Assembly: GCA_012513875.1 (NCBI GenBank)
Contig: JAAZBI010000053.1
Location: forward strand, 1 to 21,710
Direction: 5' to 3'
Length of the DNA stretch: 21,710 nucleotides
Source of the DNA: Mollicutes bacterium
GTDB lineage: Bacteria; Bacillota_I; Bacilli_A; RF39; UBA660
Positions 8,012 to 13,320 of the stretch are shown in pieces. A program made the position numbers and the translations under genes. How positions within the stretch are numbered: position 1 is the stretch's first letter; the number at the start of each line of letters is the position of its first letter. The notes under the pieces are model-generated. The model was not told the DNA's origin. It was given only the letters and a program-made list of their open reading frames with translations, and searched no databases.

Positions 8012-8479
8012 ATATATGGAAGAAGCAATAATACTATCAGAAGATAATACAGAAGGTGGCCCATTTGGAGCTGTTATAGTTAAAGAAAATGAAATAGTTG
8101 GTAGAGGTAAAAATAAAGTACTTAAAGAAAATGATCTCCAACTTCTCATGCTGAAGTGAATGCTATTAAAGATGCTTGTAAGAATCTAAATACAAATGAT
8201 TTAAGTAATTGCATCTTATATACTACTTGTTATCCATGTCCAATGTGTTTAGGAACAATCATATGGAGTAATATAAAAGAAGTATATTATGGTAATACTG
8301 CTTCAGATGCTGCTGCTATAGGATTTAGAGATGATAAAATATATGAATTTATTAAAGGTAATAATAAAATGATTGATTTAAAACAAATAGATAGAGATAA
8401 AACAATAGAAGCATTTAAAAATTATAAAGGAGATATATATTTAAAATATATCTTTTTTGTTAATGTAGTAAAATTGTAG
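8004..8479 (+). pseudogene. Guanine-deaminase-like cytidine-deaminase-fold gene, inactivated
   Basis: Zinc-dependent nucleobase deaminase of the GuaD/CDA superfamily. Frame 1 encodes NKYMEEAIILSEDNTEGGPFGAVIV and on to KVLKEND. Frame 2 continues PTSHAEVNAIKDACKNL, then the zinc motif CYPCPMC. A 2-base insertion (CT, 8136-8137, in GATCTCCA) separates GAT from CCA and breaks the frame just before the catalytic HAE motif. A good Shine-Dalgarno (GAGGAG, 7991-7996) stands 7 nt before an ACG at 8004 where an ATG start is expected; the next ATG, 8016, is badly spaced. Two lesions make inactivity likely. The tail after about 8445 departs from the family. Intact, it would deaminate guanine or a related purine. 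Confidence 0.8.
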
Positions 8480-8496
8480 TAAAATTGTAGAAAAAT
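8464..8496 (+). repeat. Three tandem 11-bp repeats just upstream of the nucleotide-pool promoter
   Basis: TGTAGTAAAAT at 8464-8474 and 8475-8485 and TGTAGAAAAAT at 8486-8496 form a tandem array with an 11-bp period, about one helical turn. The array ends one base before the -35 hexamer at 8498. The spacing and place suit an operator. The downstream gene encodes a DinJ-like domain, a family that binds operator DNA as dimers, so autoregulation is a reasonable inference. Confidence 0.65.
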
Positions 8497-8497
8497 A

Positions 8498-8526
8498 TTG
8501 ACAATTGATTTTTTTTAGAATATTAT
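8498..8526 (+). promoter_or_regulatory. Near-consensus sigma-A promoter of the nucleotide-pool operon
   Basis: TTGACA (8498-8503), a 17-bp spacer and TATTAT (8521-8526), 22 nt before the start codon at 8549. It is among the best-matching promoters in the window and indicates an operon with its own regulation, starting after the deaminase pseudogene. Confidence 0.8.
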
Positions 8527-8548
8527 TGAATTAGAAAGAAGGAATAAT

Positions 8549-9142
8549 ATGGAAAATAAAACGAGTGCAATAAATATACAAGTTGATGTGGAAACTAAGA
8601 AAGAAGCTACATTAGTATTAACTGATTTAGGTTTATCTATGTCAACAGCTATAGGATTATTTTTAAAACAAGTTGTTAAACATAATGGATTACCTTTTGA
8701 AGTAACTAACGTATCACCACATAAAAAGATACTAGATGTTGTATGTGGTTTAATAATGAAAGATGGTAAATGTTTAATAGCAAAAAGAAATAAAGATGAT
8801 CATGTTAAAGGTAAATGGGAATTTCCAGGAGGAAGAAGAGTAGGCCTTGAAGATGAAAAAATTACATTAGAAAGATCATTTACTGAACTATATAATATTA
8901 AAACTAATATTAATGAATATTTAACTCATAGTATATGTGAATATCCAGGTCATATAGTAGATTTAAAATTATATGAATGTGATTATGTAAGTGGAGATTT
9001 CAAATTATCTGCTCACTCTGAATATAAATGGGTTAATATTGAAGAATTATTAGATTATGATTTAGCAGATGCTGATGTTATATTAACAAAGTTCTTAATT
9101 AAAAAACAATTAGAAGATTCAAGAAAAGAAGATGATGAATAA
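8549..9142 (+). CDS. RelB/DinJ antitoxin-domain fused to a degenerate Nudix hydrolase domain
   Basis: A 197-residue two-domain protein. Residues about 5-53 match the RelB/DinJ antitoxin N-terminal region: AINIQVDVETKKEA, DLGLSMSTAIGLFLKQV, then GLPFEVT. This is a ribbon-helix-helix-like DNA-binding dimer module. Residues about 62-185 form a MutT-like Nudix domain (CGLIMKDGKCLIAKR, GKWEFPGG). The Nudix box spans G95-I117, with G95, E101, R109 and E113 kept, but the REUxEE core reads RSFTEL, so two acids (S110 and L114) are missing. Catalysis is probably weakened or lost, leaving possible nucleotide sensing. The start follows an AAGGA-type site. The stop overlaps the next start by 1 nt. The codons are ATA/AGA-rich. 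The downstream gene is not a toxin of the RelE/YafQ family. Confidence 0.88.
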   Translation: MENKTSAINIQVDVETKKEATLVLTDLGLSMSTAIGLFLKQVVKHNGLPFEVTNVSPHKKILDVVCGLIMKDGKCLIAKRNKDDHVKGKWEFPGGRRVGLEDEKITLERSFTELYNIKTNINEYLTHSICEYPGHIVDLKLYECDYVSGDFKLSAHSEYKWVNIEELLDYDLADADVILTKFLIKKQLEDSRKEDDE

Positions 9143-9447
9143 TGGATTTAAAGAAATTACAAAAAGAAGTTTTACAAAATAAGATTAATCATGGATTTCC
9201 AACTGATGATATTAATCTAGAATTTTGTTTTACATTTGCTGAATTAGGTGAAGCTCATACGGCATGGGTAAAGAAACAAGATGATGTAGGAGAAGAACTT
9301 GCTGATGTAGCCATTTATTTACTTGGAATATCAGAAATGTTAAATATAGATTTAGGTAAAAAAATTGAAGCAAAAATAGAAAAAAATAAAAAAAGGGTAT
9401 ATAAACCAAATAAAAAAGGTGTATTAGTAAAAGAAGACGAATTATAG
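9142..9447 (+). CDS. MazG-like nucleotide pyrophosphohydrolase
   Basis: A 101-residue all-alpha NTP pyrophosphohydrolase of the MazG-like superfamily, expected to cut NTPs or dNTPs to the monophosphate and PPi. The metal-binding acids are visible as E34-x-x-E37 (AELGEAHTAW) and E52-x-x-D55 (GEELADVAIYLLGI). A basic tail follows (about residues 73-95). The start ATG overlaps the stop of the upstream fusion gene in TAATG, so it is translationally coupled; its own ribosome binding site is poor. It is a single-domain, short form rather than the two-domain MazG. The substrate is unknown. Its place among Nudix and dCMP-deaminase genes suggests control of nucleotide pools. Confidence 0.82.
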   Translation: MDLKKLQKEVLQNKINHGFPTDDINLEFCFTFAELGEAHTAWVKKQDDVGEELADVAIYLLGISEMLNIDLGKKIEAKIEKNKKRVYKPNKKGVLVKEDEL

Positions 9448-9457
9448 GAGGTTTTGT

Positions 9458-9865
9458 ATGGAAAAATTTAATGGCTTAACACAAGAAGAATTAGAAGAAT
9501 TAGTTAATAAATTAAATTTATATGGACTTTATTTACTTAGAGGTACTGCAGAAGCTTTATTATATAATCATGATCAGGATGGATTAATATTCAATAAAGC
9601 ATATGTTAATGTATGTGCTAAAAAAGAATTAGAAGAGTATTATCATTTTCAATCACTTGAGGTTAAAAGATCAATTTTAACAAAATCATTAAAAAAACTT
9701 AGTGATAAAGAATTGAAAGTCTTAGATAAAATACTTGAAATTGATCCTAATGAAGTATTTAACAATCCATATAATGAAGAATTTTTTGATGATAATGACG
9801 ATTATAATAGAATAAATGATTCTGTAACTAAAGAAAAGAATAAAAGATTAATAAAAGGTGATTAA
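9458..9865 (+). CDS. Unrecognised acidic protein in the nucleotide-pool operon
   Basis: A 135-residue protein without a family I know. It starts at ATG 9458 behind AGGAGG, 10 nt after the MazG-like gene. Residues about 1-85 look alpha-helical (EELEELVNKLNLYGLYLLRGTAEALL), and about 85-135 are very acidic and probably disordered (FFDDNDDYN). There is no signal peptide, membrane segment or metal motif. It sits between two nucleotide hydrolase genes, with 1 nt between its stop and the next start (9867), so it is clearly part of the operon. It might be an adaptor or inhibitor, but nothing in the sequence proves that. Confidence 0.75.
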   Translation: MEKFNGLTQEELEELVNKLNLYGLYLLRGTAEALLYNHDQDGLIFNKAYVNVCAKKELEEYYHFQSLEVKRSILTKSLKKLSDKELKVLDKILEIDPNEVFNNPYNEEFFDDNDDYNRINDSVTKEKNKRLIKGD

Positions 9866-9866
9866 T

Positions 9867-10274
9867 ATGTTAAAGAAAGTAGAAGTAGTAGCTGCTGTTA
9901 TAAAAAAAGACAACACCATATTAGCAACCCAAAGGGGTTATGGAGAGTTTAAAGGTGGATGGGAATTTCCAGGAGGAAAACCTGAAATTGATGAAGGAAA
10001 AGAAGATGCATTAATTAGAGAAATAAAAGAAGAATTAAATGCTTCAATAAAAGTTAATGATTATATTTGTACAGTTGAATATGATTATTCTAATTTTCAT
10101 TTAACAATGCATACTTATTTTTGTGAATTATTAAATGACCATATAGAACTTGTATGTAATGGTGATAAATTAGAACATGAAAGTATGAAATGGTTATCTA
10201 AAGAACAGTTAGATTCTGTTGATTGGTTAGGTGCAGATATAGAAATAGTAAAAAAATTAAAAGAATTATTGTAG
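9867..10274 (+). CDS. MutT-type Nudix hydrolase (probable 8-oxo-dGTP diphosphatase)
   Basis: A 135-residue Nudix protein. The start is ATG 9867, 6 nt after AAAAGGTG; the upstream GTG 9858 overlaps the preceding gene and is less likely. The Nudix box is intact at residues 37-59: G37, E43, R51-E52, E55-E56, with the common G-to-N change at residue 58. The stretch GEFKGGWEFPGGKPEIDEGK and the length match MutT/CTP-pyrophosphohydrolase relatives, which hydrolyse oxidised or surplus nucleotides to monophosphates. It is a paralogue of the Nudix half of the 8549 fusion and of the broken 10793 gene. The substrate cannot be read from the sequence, so 8-oxo-dGTP is an inference. Confidence 0.87.
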   Translation: MLKKVEVVAAVIKKDNTILATQRGYGEFKGGWEFPGGKPEIDEGKEDALIREIKEELNASIKVNDYICTVEYDYSNFHLTMHTYFCELLNDHIELVCNGDKLEHESMKWLSKEQLDSVDWLGADIEIVKKLKELL

Positions 10275-10283
10275 GAGGATTTT

Positions 10284-10796
10284 ATGGACGCTAGAGAAGA
10301 TTATTTAAATTGGGATGAAGCATTTATGTTAATTGCTTCAGTAATGGCAGAAAGAAGCAAAGACCCAAATACTCAAGTAGGAGCTTGTTTAGTTAAAGAT
10401 AATTATATTCTATCTACTGGTTATAATGGTGCCCCTATAGGTTATCATGATGATTTATTTCCTTGGAATAATGATCCAAATAATCCAGTAAATAAATATA
10501 AAAGAGTATGTCATGCTGAATCAAATGCTATAGATAATTTTAAAGGTAATAAAAGAGAATTAGAAAATTTAACACTATATTGTACTTTATTTCCATGTCC
10601 AGAATGTGCTAAAAGAATTGTACAAAATGGAATTAAAAAAATAATATATCGTGAAGATAAATATCATGATTCAGATGATAATGCAGTTTCAAGAGAAATA
10701 CTTGATACATGTGGTGTAGAATATAAGCAATTAGGTGAAGAATTTAGAAAAGACTATAATATATCATTAAAACCACGTATATTAGTAAAGAAATGA
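10284..10796 (+). CDS. Deoxycytidylate (dCMP) deaminase
   Basis: Converts dCMP to dUMP, feeding thymidylate synthesis. The 170-residue protein has the ComEB/phage-T4-type layout: WDEAFMLIASVMAERSKDPNTQVGA, then the substrate loop TGYNGAPIG. The zinc ligands are H77 (CHAES) and C105 and C108 (FPCPEC), and the proton shuttle is E79. All catalytic residues are present. The strong AGGAGG site lies 9 nt after the MutT stop, and the gene overlaps the next ORF by 4 nt (ATGA). It also carries accessory-type codon use. Such genes occur in phages and mobile elements as well as chromosomes, so origin by transfer is plausible. Confidence 0.93.
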   Translation: MDAREDYLNWDEAFMLIASVMAERSKDPNTQVGACLVKDNYILSTGYNGAPIGYHDDLFPWNNDPNNPVNKYKRVCHAESNAIDNFKGNKRELENLTLYCTLFPCPECAKRIVQNGIKKIIYREDKYHDSDDNAVSREILDTCGVEYKQLGEEFRKDYNISLKPRILVKK

Positions 10797-11014
10797 TAAT
10801 GAATAATAATATAATTTGTGCATTAATAAGAAAAGAAGATTTCATCTTAATTGCTAAAAGAAGAAATGGTAAATGGGAATTACCTACTGGTATAACAGAA
10901 GGTAGTGATGAATTAAAATCTGTAGAAAGAGAATTATATGAAGAATATAATATAAAAGTAAAAGCAGAGTTGCTTTTTTATATAAATATAGCTCTCTTAC
11001 GTTCCAGTCCTTAA
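10793..11014 (+). pseudogene. Third Nudix gene, 3' end lost
   Basis: The N-terminal half of a Nudix hydrolase: CALIRKEDFILIAKRRNGKWELPTG, then a Nudix box with an intact VERELYEEYNI core (spacing to the upstream Gly irregular by one residue). Family likeness ends near KAELLFYIN. The reading frame then runs through unrelated DNA to TAA 11012-11014, giving only 73 residues instead of about 130-150. The tail IALLRSSP is probably junction sequence. The start overlaps the dCMP deaminase stop (ATGA). The break near 10985 is best read as a deletion or recombination joint. Confidence 0.7.
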
Positions 11015-11051
11015 CGCAGCACAAGCAAATTTGGCTAATAAAAAGTAGTTT

Positions 11052-11077
11052 AAAGACTAGAATATCTAGTCTTTTTT
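11052..11077 (+). terminator. Rho-independent terminator after the nucleotide-pool operon
   Basis: A perfect 10-bp stem (AAAGACTAGA, 11052-11061, with TCTAGTCTTT, 11065-11074), a 3-nt loop and a T run. It sits 37 nt after the truncated Nudix frame. The short segment before it (10992-11048) encodes, in another frame, a peptide ending LNAAQANLANKK and a stop, perhaps the C-terminal remnant of a lost gene. Confidence 0.85.
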
Positions 11078-11090
11078 ATGTTCGTAAAAT
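11078..11090 (+). repeat. Left copy of a 13-bp inverted repeat
   Basis: ATGTTCGTAAAAT here is the exact reverse complement of ATTTTACGAACAT at 11504-11516. The pair brackets about 413 bp that hold one small membrane-protein gene. Confidence 0.7.
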
Positions 11091-11137
11091 AGTAATATTG
11101 CGATCATTCAAATGGCTGATAAAATATGTAATTTATA

Positions 11138-11146
11138 TGTTATACT
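11138..11146 (+). promoter_or_regulatory. Extended -10 promoter of the small membrane protein
   Basis: TGTTATACT (TG-n-TATACT) lies 20 nt before the start codon at 11167, followed by the strong ribosome binding site AGAGGAGG (11153-11160). No clear -35 is visible. Confidence 0.55.
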
Positions 11147-11166
11147 TATAGTAGAGGAGGATATAT

Positions 11167-11433
11167 ATGAAAAATTATAAAGTAGGAATTATATTAGGAA
11201 CACTATCAATAATTAGTACATTAATGATTGTTCGTTTGCCTATTGGAGACAAAATGGTAGCTATTGGATTTTTGCCAGGAATGATATTGAGTATAGTTGG
11301 TATAATATTGACTAAAAGCAATAAAGAAAAGTACAAATTAAAAGTTAGCTTAATTTTAAATACTATAGCAATTATATTATCAGTAATTAGTTTGATATTA
11401 GGAATTGTGAATGGATTTATTGTTAATACTTAA
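11167..11433 (+). CDS. Small three-helix membrane protein
   Basis: An 88-residue hydrophobic protein. Three membrane segments are visible: about 5-23 (VGIILGTLSIISTLMIV), about 31-49 (AIGFLPGMILSIVGIILT) and about 60-85 (VSLILNTIAIILSVISLILG). A basic loop, KSNKEKYKLK, lies between the second and third. The pattern resembles DUF4190-type small membrane proteins of Firmicutes, but no function follows from that. The gene has its own promoter and a strong ribosome binding site, and it is the only gene between two 13-bp inverted repeats. It may therefore be cargo of a small insertion that interrupted the neighbouring genes. Confidence 0.75.
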   Translation: MKNYKVGIILGTLSIISTLMIVRLPIGDKMVAIGFLPGMILSIVGIILTKSNKEKYKLKVSLILNTIAIILSVISLILGIVNGFIVNT

Positions 11434-11439
11434 GATTGA

Positions 11440-11516
11440 ATGCTCGTAAAATTAAGATATTCCCGTATATTAAGGTAAGAAGTAATCTCATCTTTTTTTA
11501 GTAATTTTACGAACAT
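11440..11516 (+). repeat. Large imperfect palindrome upstream of the ABC-F remnant
   Basis: ATGCTCGTAAAATTA (11440-11454) can pair with TAATTTTACGAACAT (11502-11516) with one mismatch, around a 47-nt loop that contains a T run (TCTTTTTTTAG). The right arm contains the right copy (11504-11516) of the 13-bp inverted repeat found at 11078. It might be an end structure of an inserted segment or an RNA leader hairpin; the sequence alone does not decide. Confidence 0.55.
11504..11516 (-). repeat. Right copy of the 13-bp inverted repeat
   Basis: ATTTTACGAACAT, the exact reverse complement of 11078-11090. The ABC-F homology begins immediately after it (11517), so this repeat marks the break point of that gene. 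Confidence 0.7.
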
Positions 11517-11858
11517 TTAGAATTTAAAAGAGTAGGTAAATTATCCGGAGGAGAAAAAGTACGTTTAAAATTATTTGAATTAATTCAAAAGAAAGCTAAT
11601 CTTTTAATTCTTGATGAGCCTACAAACCATATAGATATTGATACAAAAGAAATGTTAGAAGAGGCACTTAGTAAATACCAAGGAACACTTTTCTTTATTT
11701 TACATGATAGATATTTTATCAATAAATTAGCTGAAAGGGTAGTTAACATCGAAGATGAAAAGTTTCAACAATATTTAGGAAATTACGATTATTTCAAAGA
11801 ACAAAAAACAAAAAAGTTAGTTCCTTCTGAAAATATTTCACACGATAGAAGAAAATAG
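11517..11858 (+). pseudogene. 3' fragment of an ABC-F ATPase gene
   Basis: The frame encodes the end of the second ATPase domain of an ABC-F protein, beginning FKRVGKLSGGEKVRLK. The signature LSGGEK, Walker B LLILDEPTNHIDID and the switch-histidine region LHDRYFINK are all present (usually SHDR). Roughly the first 400 residues, including both Walker A motifs and the linker, are missing, and an in-frame stop lies at 11502. An internal ATG at 11652 gives only 68 residues. ABC-F proteins act on the ribosome, either in antibiotic resistance or translation control. As an adjacent resistance-type gene follows, the intact parent may have been a ribosome-protection protein, but that is inference. Confidence 0.85.
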
Positions 11859-11868
11859 GTGACATAAA

Positions 11869-12645
11869 ATGAATTTTAATTATAAATTAAGTGAAAAAGT
11901 TAAAACATTTATTGAAGATGCTAAATTAGAAGAAATTAGTATTGGTTGTTCTGATTCACAAGTTTTTAAAATTGAAAAGTTAGATAAAACTTACTTTATT
12001 AAAATTTCATCTAAAGGCAACCTTACATCAGAACATGAAAAACTTAAATGGCTTAATGATAAGTTAAGTGTACCTAGAATTACTTTATATGATTATACAG
12101 ATGATACGGAATATTTGATTACAGAATCTGTTGGTGGCAAAATGGCATGTTCAGAATATTATTTAAATAATCCAAAAATCGGAATTAGTGTAATTGCACA
12201 AGCGTTTAGTCAAATTTATGATGTTGATATTAGTGATTGTCCTTTTGATGTTTCTATTGATTATAAGTTAGCATTAGTAGAAAATAATGTAAAAAACAAT
12301 TTAATTCATATAGAAGATTTAAAAGATGAAACATTAAAAAAATTTGGAAGTTTAGAAAATATCATTAGATTTTTAAAAGAAAATAAGTTTAATGATGAAA
12401 AATGTTTCTCACATGGTGATACAAGTTTGCCTAATATATTTGCTTTAAAAGATAAATTTGTTGGTTTTATTGATGTGGGAGAATGTGGAATTGCTGATAA
12501 GTGGTTTGACTTAGCAATTTGCGAAAAGTCAATCAGACGTAATTATGATGAAGAGTATATTCAGCAATTTTATAATGAACTAAATATTGCTCCTGATAGA
12601 GAAAAAATTGATTATTATTTATTGATGATGGAATTGTATTTATAG
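11869..12645 (+). CDS. APH(3')-family aminoglycoside O-phosphotransferase
   Basis: A 258-residue kinase of the APH(3') family, close in length to APH(3')-IIIa (264). It would phosphorylate the 3'-hydroxyl of kanamycin-type aminoglycosides with a nucleotide triphosphate. Visible features: ATP-site Lys K45 (TYFIKIS), the DISDCPFD segment, the catalytic loop HGDTSLPN with D184 and N189, the metal-binding D202 in GFIDVGECGIADKWFDLAI, and the family C-terminus KIDYYLLMMELYL. All key residues are present, so it may be functional. It is clearly divergent from the common type III and II enzymes. The start ATG follows AGGTG, 10 nt after the ABC-F remnant. Codon use prefers ATT, unlike the ATA-rich genes upstream, which suggests a separate origin. 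Confidence 0.88.
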   Translation: MNFNYKLSEKVKTFIEDAKLEEISIGCSDSQVFKIEKLDKTYFIKISSKGNLTSEHEKLKWLNDKLSVPRITLYDYTDDTEYLITESVGGKMACSEYYLNNPKIGISVIAQAFSQIYDVDISDCPFDVSIDYKLALVENNVKNNLIHIEDLKDETLKKFGSLENIIRFLKENKFNDEKCFSHGDTSLPNIFALKDKFVGFIDVGECGIADKWFDLAICEKSIRRNYDEEYIQQFYNELNIAPDREKIDYYLLMMELYL

Positions 12646-12647
12646 AT

Positions 12648-12680
12648 GATTAATGATATTTATCATTAATCTTTTTTTTT
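12648..12680 (+). terminator. Rho-independent terminator after the APH gene
   Basis: A perfect 11-bp stem, GATTAATGATA (12648-12658) with TATCATTAATC (12661-12671), a 2-nt apex and nine T. It starts 2 nt after the stop codon. Confidence 0.88.
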
Positions 12681-12741
12681 GAACTTATCGCACCCTAAAC
12701 TTATTCTTATGAAAATGATATTTTTTTGTAGAGGTGATTTA

Positions 12742-13041
12742 ATGAGAAGGAAAGTAGCAATATATGCTAGAGTTTCAACTGAACATGAAGCTCAATTATC
12801 TGCTTTAGATAATCAAGTTCAATACTATGATGATATTCTAAAGAAAAATCCTGATTGGATTCTATATGATAGATATATAGATGAAGTTATAACAGGAACT
12901 TCTATAAAGAAAAGAAAAAACTTTATGAGAATGATAGAGGATGCAAAAGCAGGAAGATTTGATTTAATAGTTACTCGTGAGGTATCAAGATTTGCAAGAA
13001 ATACTGTTGATACATTACAAGAAACAAGAAAGTTAAAATAA
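12742..13041 (+). pseudogene. Large serine recombinase, N-terminal fragment
   Basis: The resolvase-type catalytic domain of a large serine integrase as found in Tn1549-like and related conjugative transposons. Start ATG 12742 follows AGAGGTG. The nucleophile is S12 in YARVSTEHEAQ, followed by LDNQVQYYDDI, TGTSIKKRKNF and REVSRFARNTVDTLQETRKLK. The frame then stops at TAA 13039-13041 after 99 residues instead of about 500, and no other frame continues the family sequence, so the rest is deleted. The usually conserved Gly of DEGITGT is Val (DEVITGT). It cannot recombine DNA as it stands. It marks the right-hand remains of an integrative element. Confidence 0.9.
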
Positions 13042-13051
13042 ATAATTTATC

Positions 13052-13225
13052 TTAGTTTATTAATACCCAATAAGCATTAGTATATACTACTGTAATAGAA
13101 GGAATGTGTAAGAGATAAAAAAGTACTAAAAATGGTACAAATATTACCATCCCTAATGTAGCAGCCACACAAGCTGCAATCAAAGTAAAACAATAAGTAA
13201 TTATTACGATTGAGAGTAATTTCAA
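13052..13225 (-). CDS. Possible small hydrophobic membrane protein (TTG start)
   Basis: A minus-strand frame of 57 codons, from TTG 13225 to TAA 13052. It reads NKKR before a very hydrophobic stretch: LLSIVIITYCFTLIAACVAA and TLGMVIFVPFLVLFYLL, then IPSITVVYTNAYWVLIN. This is two predicted membrane helices with a basic N-terminus. There is no ATG, and the ribosome binding site (AAGAAAAGA) is weak. A TATAAT on the same strand lies just upstream. It could be a fragment of a membrane protein left at the island's edge or a small true gene. The remaining spacer 13226-13320 shows nothing else recognisable. Confidence 0.35.
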   Translation of the reverse strand: MKLLSIVIITYCFTLIAACVAATLGMVIFVPFLVLFYLLHIPSITVVYTNAYWVLIN

Positions 13226-13320
13226 TCTTTTCTTATTTATTAAAATATGATATTATATCTTATATAAGTTATTGAATATAATTTAAATAAAAGCTGTATC
13301 ACATGACTGGGGGAAATGTA

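Noticed and set aside
8498..8508. TTGACAATTGA shared with 20373-20383 as a common regulator site
   Set aside because: The shared word is mostly the -35 consensus in AT-rich DNA, so a chance match is likely.
8549..9447. A RelB/DinJ-RelE type II toxin-antitoxin pair
   Set aside because: The following gene is MazG-like, with no RelE/YafQ fold features, and the antitoxin domain is fused to a Nudix domain.
11078..11516. An integron-type gene cassette with attC sites
   Set aside because: The inverted repeats lack the GTTRRRY core and the paired R/L box layout, and no integron integrase is present.
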